DNA of 64,000 nucleotides from assembly GCF_047123305.1 (NCBI RefSeq), contig NZ_CP138918.1:3286001-3350000 (forward strand), read 5' to 3'. A program made the translations under genes and the position numbers. A model generated the notes under the pieces. It was not told the origin of the DNA. It made no database searches and worked only from the letters and a program-made list of their open reading frames with translations. Below are positions 59,383 to 64,000 of this stretch, in pieces. The stretch is from Thalassobius sp047123305. Its GTDB lineage: Bacteria; Pseudomonadota; Alphaproteobacteria; Rhodobacterales; Rhodobacteraceae. Position 1 is the stretch's first letter. The number at the start of each line of letters is the position of its first letter.

Positions 59383-60180
59383 ATGTATGACACACCCGCT
59401 CTGGAGGCCGCTTTGGACCAGAAAGAAACCAAAATCACCGCTGCGGACGTTCAGGTTCACTACGGGGATACCCACGCCATCAAGGATGTCTCCATCGACA
59501 TTCCGGCCAAGACGGTCACCGCCTTCATCGGCCCTTCTGGCTGCGGTAAGTCGACGTTCTTGCGCTGCCTGAACCGGATGAATGACACCATCGACATCTG
59601 CCGCGTCACCGGCAAGATCGAACTGGACGGTGAAGACATCTACGACAAACGTGTTGATCCGGTGCAGCTGCGCGCCAAGGTGGGCATGGTGTTCCAGAAA
59701 CCAAACCCGTTCCCCAAGTCGATCTATGACAACATCGCCTATGGCCCCCGTATCCACGGGCTGGCCAACACCAAGGCGGATCTGGATGTGATCGTGGAAA
59801 AATCCCTGCGCCGCGGTGCGATCTGGGATGAGGTCAAGGACCGACTGCACGCACCGGGCACCGGCCTGTCCGGCGGGCAGCAGCAGCGTCTGTGCATCGC
59901 CCGAGCCGTGGCCACTGAACCGGAGGTTCTGTTGATGGATGAACCCTGCTCGGCGCTGGATCCGATTGCCACGGCACAGGTGGAAGAGCTGATCGACGAG
60001 CTGCGCAACAAATACGCGGTGGTCATCGTGACCCACTCGATGCAGCAGGCGGCCCGTGTCAGCCAGAAAACCGCCTTCTTCCATCTCGGCAATCTGGTGG
60101 AATTTGGCGACACCAGCCAGATTTTCACCAACCCGACCGACCCGCGCACCGAAAGCTACATCACCGGCCGGATTGGCTAA
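59383..60180 (+). CDS. pstB: Phosphate ABC ATPase PstB
   Basis: 265 residues. Walker A GPSGCGKST, family motif GMVFQKPNPFPKSIYDNIAYG, signature LSGGQQQRLCIARA, Walker B VLLMDEPCSALDP, and the switch VTHSMQQAARVS are present. It powers phosphate import through PstCA. It lies 25 bases after pstA and 12 before phoU. Confidence 0.98.
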   Translation: MYDTPALEAALDQKETKITAADVQVHYGDTHAIKDVSIDIPAKTVTAFIGPSGCGKSTFLRCLNRMNDTIDICRVTGKIELDGEDIYDKRVDPVQLRAKVGMVFQKPNPFPKSIYDNIAYGPRIHGLANTKADLDVIVEKSLRRGAIWDEVKDRLHAPGTGLSGGQQQRLCIARAVATEPEVLLMDEPCSALDPIATAQVEELIDELRNKYAVVIVTHSMQQAARVSQKTAFFHLGNLVEFGDTSQIFTNPTDPRTESYITGRIG

Positions 60181-60192
60181 GGAACCAGAACG

Positions 60193-60927
60193 ATGAACAG
60201 CGACAGCATTTTGGACGAAAACCATATCGTCACCTCTTTTGACCGCGATCTGGAAACCATTCAGGCGCAGATCATGAAAATGGGCGGCCTGGTGGAAGAG
60301 GCCATCCTGAAAGGGGCCAAATCCCTGGAAGAGCGTGACGAAGAAAGCGCCGAAGCGGTGCGCAAGGCCGATAAGGCCATCGACGCGCTGGAAAACCAGA
60401 TCAACGAAGGCGCCGCCCAGATCATCGCGCTGCGGGCGCCTGCGGCCTCGGATCTGCGGGTGATCCTGTCGGTGATGAAAATCTCCGGCAATCTGGAACG
60501 CATCGGCGACTACGCCAAGAACATGGCCAAGCGCACCGGCGTTTTGGTCCAGATGGCGCCGATTGAGGGCTCTCACGTGGCGATCCGCCGGATGGCGCGT
60601 GAAGTGCAGCTGATGCTGAAGGACGCTTTGGATGCCTATATCCAGCGTGACGCCGATCTGGCTCGTGACGTGATTGCCCGCGACGAAGACGTGGACCAGA
60701 TGTACAACGCCCTGTTCCGCGAATTCCTGACCTTCATGATGGAAGACCCGCGCAACATCACCGCCTGTATGCACCTGCATTTCATCGCCAAAAACACCGA
60801 GCGCATGGGGGATCATGTGACCTCTATTGCCGAACAGGTGGTCTATCTGGTCGAAGGGGCGCTGCCCGATGAAAGCCGCCCCAAAGGCGACCAGACCTCG
60901 ATCGACGCCAATCTGGGTGAGGTCTAA
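60193..60927 (+). CDS. phoU: Phosphate signalling protein PhoU
   Basis: 244 residues made of two three-helix bundles. The metal-binding motifs ExxxD are visible (SFDRDLETIQAQIMKMGGLVEEAI, and EFLTFMMEDPRNITACMHLHFIAKNTERMGDHVTSIAE). PhoU connects the state of the Pst transporter to PhoR and keeps the Pho system off when phosphate is plentiful. Immediately followed by phoB. Confidence 0.96.
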   Translation: MNSDSILDENHIVTSFDRDLETIQAQIMKMGGLVEEAILKGAKSLEERDEESAEAVRKADKAIDALENQINEGAAQIIALRAPAASDLRVILSVMKISGNLERIGDYAKNMAKRTGVLVQMAPIEGSHVAIRRMAREVQLMLKDALDAYIQRDADLARDVIARDEDVDQMYNALFREFLTFMMEDPRNITACMHLHFIAKNTERMGDHVTSIAEQVVYLVEGALPDESRPKGDQTSIDANLGEV

Positions 60928-60930
60928 GCC

Positions 60931-61620
60931 ATGGCTGCGACACAACCCACCGTGCTGGTGGTGGAAGACGAACCGGCGCAACGTGAAGTGCTGGGCTACA
61001 ATCTGGAGGCCGAAGGTTTCCGTGTGGTCAAAGCCGCCAGCGGCGATGAGGCACTGATGATGGTGCCGGAGGAAAACCCCGACATCATCGTGCTGGACTG
61101 GATGCTGCCCAATGTGTCGGGCATTGAGGTCTGTCGCCAGCTGAAGACCCGCAATGAAACGCGCAACGTGCCGATCATCATGCTCTCTGCCCGCTCGGAA
61201 GAGGTGGACAAGGTGCGCGGGCTGGAAACCGGCGCGGATGACTATGTGGTCAAACCCTATTCGGTGGTCGAATTGATGGCCCGTGTGCGCACCCAGTTGC
61301 GCCGCACCCGTCCAGCCACCGTGGGCGCACGGCTGGAATATGATGACATCATTCTCGACGCCGAAACCCACCGTGTGACCCGTGATGGCGAGGCGCTGAA
61401 GCTGGGGCCAACCGAGTTCCGGCTGCTGTCGACCTTCATGGAAAAGCCCGGTCGTGTCTGGAGCCGGGAACAGCTGCTGGATCGGGTCTGGGGCCGTGAC
61501 ATCTATGTGGACACCCGCACCGTGGATGTCCACATCGGACGGCTGCGCAAGGCGCTGACCCGCAACGGCGGCGGCGATCCGCTACGCACGGTGCGTGGCG
61601 CTGGCTACGCCTTAGGCTGA
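60931..61620 (+). CDS. phoB: Phosphate response regulator PhoB
   Basis: 229 residues. Receiver domain with the phospho-accepting Asp56 in VLDWMLPN, Lys in VKPYSV, and a C-terminal OmpR-type winged helix (GPTEFRLLSTFMEKPGRVWSREQLLDRVWG ... YVDTRTVDVHIGRLRKAL). It binds Pho boxes such as those at 55247-55315, so the operon is autoregulated. The last gene of the locus; a terminator follows at 61646. Confidence 0.97.
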   Translation: MAATQPTVLVVEDEPAQREVLGYNLEAEGFRVVKAASGDEALMMVPEENPDIIVLDWMLPNVSGIEVCRQLKTRNETRNVPIIMLSARSEEVDKVRGLETGADDYVVKPYSVVELMARVRTQLRRTRPATVGARLEYDDIILDAETHRVTRDGEALKLGPTEFRLLSTFMEKPGRVWSREQLLDRVWGRDIYVDTRTVDVHIGRLRKALTRNGGGDPLRTVRGAGYALG

Positions 61621-61645
61621 TCCTCAAGTAAAAATTATCGAACAG

Positions 61646-61671
61646 GGAAGGGGACTTGCGCCCCTTTCTTT
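61646..61671 (+). terminator. Terminator of the pst-phoUB operon
   Basis: GGGAAGGGG-ACTTGCG-CCCCTTTC with TTTATG after it; partly symmetric, so it may also stop the convergent LysR transcript. Confidence 0.7.
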
Positions 61672-61680
61672 ATGTCCGAA

Positions 61681-62589
61681 CTATCGTGGCAGCGCGTCTT
61701 CGTCCTCCGCCTGTGTGGCCAGCCATTCACGGAAGATCTGCAATGACCGGTCGCGCGACCGCTCCACCGGCCAGACCAGAAAATACGATCCTAGCGAACG
61801 GGTGGCGCCGCCATAGGCATGGACCAAACGGCCCTTGGCCAATTCCTGCTCCACCAGGTAGTCCGGCAACAACGCCACCCCCAGACCATGCAACGCCGCC
61901 TGTGTGATCGTGGAAAACTGATCGTAGAGCGTGCCCGCAACCCCAGTCGCCGCAACCCCGTAGCTTTCAAACCATTCCGACCAGGCATTGGGCCGCGTTT
62001 CGATATGCAGCAGGGGCAGCAACAGCAGATCGCGCGGGTGTGCCACCACCGTCTGCGCCATCAGATCTGGCGCACAGACCGGCACCACATGTTCCGGCTT
62101 CAGCCGCAACACCTCGGTTCCCGGCCAATCGCCTTTGCCAAAATGTATCGCCGCATCAAAGGGTTCCTGCGCAAAGCTGAACGGCGCCAGCCGCGTGGAC
62201 ATGTTGATTGTGATCTCCGGATGAAGCTTAGCGAACTCCGCCAGTCGCGGCACCAGCCAGCGCATCCCGAAGGTCGGCAGGATCGCCAGGTTCAGCGACC
62301 CACTCTCTGGATTGACCTGCACCTTCAACGAGGCCTGGGCAATGCTGTTCAGCGCCTCGCGCACCGCCGTGGCATATTCACTGGCAGCGGGCGTCAGCTT
62401 CATCATCTTGCGGTCGCGAATGATCAAAGTGGTGCCCAGCTGCGCCTCAAGCGCCTGCAATTGACGGCTGACCGCGCTTTGGGTCTGGGCCAGCTCTTCG
62501 GCCACGGCGGTGGCGCTGCCCAGACGGTCCAGCGCCTCCAGTGCACGGAGCGAGGCAATCGAGGGCAAATAGCGGCGCGGCGTCACCAT
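61681..62589 (-). CDS. LysR-family regulator (GcvA-like), divergent from gcdH
   Basis: 302 residues. The winged helix is RYLPSIASLRALEALDRLGSATAVAEELAQTQSAVSRQLQALE, close to the GcvA subgroup. The effector domain has LPLLHIETRPNAWSEWFESYG, typical of that subgroup. It is divergent from the glutaryl-CoA dehydrogenase gene across 106 bases with a LysR-type site, the arrangement found for gcdR-gcdH in Proteobacteria, so regulation of glutarate/lysine breakdown is likely. Confidence 0.9.
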   Translation of the reverse strand: MVTPRRYLPSIASLRALEALDRLGSATAVAEELAQTQSAVSRQLQALEAQLGTTLIIRDRKMMKLTPAASEYATAVREALNSIAQASLKVQVNPESGSLNLAILPTFGMRWLVPRLAEFAKLHPEITINMSTRLAPFSFAQEPFDAAIHFGKGDWPGTEVLRLKPEHVVPVCAPDLMAQTVVAHPRDLLLLPLLHIETRPNAWSEWFESYGVAATGVAGTLYDQFSTITQAALHGLGVALLPDYLVEQELAKGRLVHAYGGATRSLGSYFLVWPVERSRDRSLQIFREWLATQAEDEDALPR

Positions 62590-62590
62590 T

Positions 62591-62605
62591 ATGACTTTTC
62601 CTCAT
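62591..62605. promoter_or_regulatory. LysR-box in the divergent region
   Basis: ATGACTTTTCCTCAT contains ATGA-N7-TCAT and fits T-N11-A. It lies directly in front of the LysR gene, a usual place for autoregulation; an overlapping CATGACATG stretch follows. Confidence 0.4.
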
Positions 62606-62695
62606 GACATGATGCGGAAGAATTGCTGTTTTCACTCCTTCAACTGACGTATCCCTCCACCAAACGCAAGAAAAACTCATGAATTGGAGCCCCTC

Positions 62696-63916
62696 ATGAC
62701 CGATCGCCCCGCCCTGCGCGCCAAAGACAAACCCGATCTGGGGGCTTTTGACTGGGCTGACCCGTTCAAACTGGACCAGCAGCTCAGCGAAGACGAACGT
62801 ATGATCCGCGACAGCGCCCATGCCTATTGTCAGGAAAAACTTGAACCTCGGGTTCTGTCAGCTTTTGAAAACGAAGAAACCGACCCTGAGATCTTCCGCG
62901 AAATGGGCGACATGGGCCTCTTGGGCGTCACCATCCCCGAGGAATACGGCGGCATCGCGGCGGGTTATGCAGCCTACGGTCTGGTGGCACGCGAGGTGGA
63001 GCGTGTCGACTCGGGTTACCGCTCGATGATGTCGGTGCAAAGCTCGCTGGTGATGTACCCAATTTACGCCTATGGCTCAGAAGAACAACGGAAAAAATAC
63101 CTACCCAAGCTGGCCTCCGGCGAATGGATCGGCTGCTTCGGCCTGACAGAACCTGACGCGGGCTCTGACCCCGCCGGCATGAAAACCCGCGCGGTAAAGA
63201 CCGAAGGCGGCTACGTTCTGACTGGTTCCAAAATGTGGATCTCCAACAGCCCGATCGCGGATGTGTTTGTGGTCTGGGCCAAATCCGAAGCCCACGGCGG
63301 CAAGATCCGCGGCTTTGTGCTGGAAAAGGGCATGAAGGGCCTCAGCGCGCCGAAAATCGGCAACAAAATGTCCCTGCGCGCCTCGATCACCGGTGAGATC
63401 GTGCTGGACAACGTGGAAGTGGGCGAAGACGCGCTGCTGCCGCATGTGGAAGGCCTGAAAGGCCCGTTCGGCTGCCTCAACCGCGCCCGCTACGGCATCA
63501 GCTGGGGCGCTTTGGGCGCCGCTGAATTCTGCTGGCACGCCGCCCGTCAATACGGTCTGGACCGCCACCAGTTCAAAAAACCGCTGGCACAAACCCAGCT
63601 GTTCCAGAAAAAACTGGCCGATATGCAGACCGAAATCTCGCTGGGCCTACAGGCCAGCCTGCAGGTGGGTCGCCTGATGGACAATGCCGAAGCCGCGCCT
63701 GAAATGATCTCGATCGTGAAGCGCAACAACTGCGGCAAGGCGCTGGAAATTGCCCGCCACGCCCGCGACATGCACGGCGGCAACGGCATCAGCCTGGAGT
63801 TTGGCGTCATCCGTCACATGGTGAACCTGGAGACAGTTAACACCTATGAAGGCGCCCATGACGTACACGCCCTCATTTTGGGTCGCGCTCAGACGGGCTT
63901 GCAGGCTTTCTTCTAA
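62696..63916 (+). CDS. gcdH: Glutaryl-CoA dehydrogenase
   Basis: 406 residues from the ATG at 62696 (GGAG six bases upstream); the TTG at 62684 is in frame but less likely. An acyl-CoA dehydrogenase that oxidises and decarboxylates glutaryl-CoA to crotonyl-CoA in lysine and tryptophan breakdown. Visible features: SGYRSMMSVQSSLVMYPIYAYGSEEQ with the arginine that marks this subfamily, FAD/substrate loop CFGLTEPDAGSDPAGMKT, and the catalytic Glu in NTYEGAHDVHALILGRAQTG. Length and C-terminus are normal. Confidence 0.95.
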   Translation: MTDRPALRAKDKPDLGAFDWADPFKLDQQLSEDERMIRDSAHAYCQEKLEPRVLSAFENEETDPEIFREMGDMGLLGVTIPEEYGGIAAGYAAYGLVAREVERVDSGYRSMMSVQSSLVMYPIYAYGSEEQRKKYLPKLASGEWIGCFGLTEPDAGSDPAGMKTRAVKTEGGYVLTGSKMWISNSPIADVFVVWAKSEAHGGKIRGFVLEKGMKGLSAPKIGNKMSLRASITGEIVLDNVEVGEDALLPHVEGLKGPFGCLNRARYGISWGALGAAEFCWHAARQYGLDRHQFKKPLAQTQLFQKKLADMQTEISLGLQASLQVGRLMDNAEAAPEMISIVKRNNCGKALEIARHARDMHGGNGISLEFGVIRHMVNLETVNTYEGAHDVHALILGRAQTGLQAFF

Positions 63917-63938
63917 GCCACGCAGAATAAACGATAAA

Positions 63939-63963
63939 GGCGCGGGGCAATGCATCCCGCGCC
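63939..63963 (+). terminator. Hairpin after gcdH
   Basis: GGCGCGGG-GCAATGCAT-CCCGCGCC, an 8-bp GC stem but no T run. It lies 22 bases after gcdH and just before another start codon, so it may be a partial terminator or a spacer. Confidence 0.45.
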
Positions 63964-63984
63964 ACTTGCATTTCAGGGGGAATT

Positions 63985-64000
63985 ATGGACCGCGCCGAGA
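63985..64000 (+). CDS. Start of a following gene, cut by the window
   Basis: ATG at 63985 preceded by AGGGGG with a 4-base gap; only the codons for MDRAE are visible. In related genomes a CaiB-type CoA-transferase for glutarate often follows gcdH, which would fit, but nothing in these codons identifies it. Confidence 0.45.

Noticed and set aside
59281..61533. 750-codon leftward open frame opposite pstB-phoU-phoB
   Set aside because: The rightward frames are unmistakable pstB, phoU and phoB; the opposite frame is histidine/glutamine-rich antisense of GC-rich codons.

Overview
The window looks like one contiguous piece of a chromosome from a marine alphaproteobacterium of the Roseobacter group (Rhodobacteraceae). 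This is inferred from the gene content and gene style, not from a database search. The signs are: GC-rich DNA, ATGA/TGATG-coupled operons, an IscR-type regulator without the usual three cysteines next to an Irr-box-like palindrome, an iscR-sufBCDS cluster, a class II DAHP synthase, long PstC/PstA proteins, PAS_5 and IalB family proteins, a perfect CtrA-type site, and the short intergenic repeats common in this group. I see no insertion sequence, prophage, plasmid module or CRISPR array.

Layout. 1-10.2 kb holds housekeeping genes: the end of pepA, holC, a SYLF-domain lipoprotein, hemB, a small membrane protein, mfd, then a leftward set with a tandem-HD protein, two small proteins and an alpha/beta hydrolase. 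10.2-19.8 kb is the iron-sulfur assembly locus: iscR, an IscS/NifS-type desulfurase, sufB, five small genes of mostly unknown function, sufC, sufD, two Yip1-like membrane proteins and sufS. Its promoter overlaps a perfect TTAGAA-N3-TTCTAA palindrome. A tRNA-Arg(CCG) follows with its own promoter.

20-30 kb is dominated by one leftward gene for a protein of about 3,078 residues. It has a signal peptide, about twenty tandem beta-sandwich-like repeats each with a cysteine pair, and a C-terminal autotransporter-type barrel. 30-36 kb carries cell-envelope genes: a DUF882/M15 protein, an L,D-transpeptidase, lpxD followed by an acyl carrier protein and a ketoacyl synthase, and an IalB-family protein. 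A 0.5 kb gene-free stretch with two hairpins comes next. 36-40 kb has a HerA-like DUF853 ATPase and a LysR/YeiH-type exporter pair.

40-46 kb is a leftward branched-chain amino acid ABC operon (livJ-G-F-H-M order of transcription), then a soluble aldose dehydrogenase-like enzyme. 46-52.5 kb has a GlxA-type regulator, aroG class II, a PAS_5 protein divergent from yicC across a CtrA box, gmk and a gamma-carbonic-anhydrase-like protein. 52.5-61.7 kb is a complete phosphate locus: phoR, two different pstS genes, pstC, pstA, pstB, phoU, phoB, with two oppositely oriented Pho boxes in front of the second pstS and a terminator after phoB. 61.7-64 kb has a LysR regulator divergent from a glutaryl-CoA dehydrogenase gene and the first codons of one more gene.

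The points most worth following are the giant repeat autotransporter, the small genes inside the suf operon, the duplicated PstS with enlarged permeases and double Pho boxes, the tandem-HD protein, the lpxD-ACP-KAS trio, and possible small RNAs around 36.1-36.3 kb. None of these is shown by sequence alone to be a new system.
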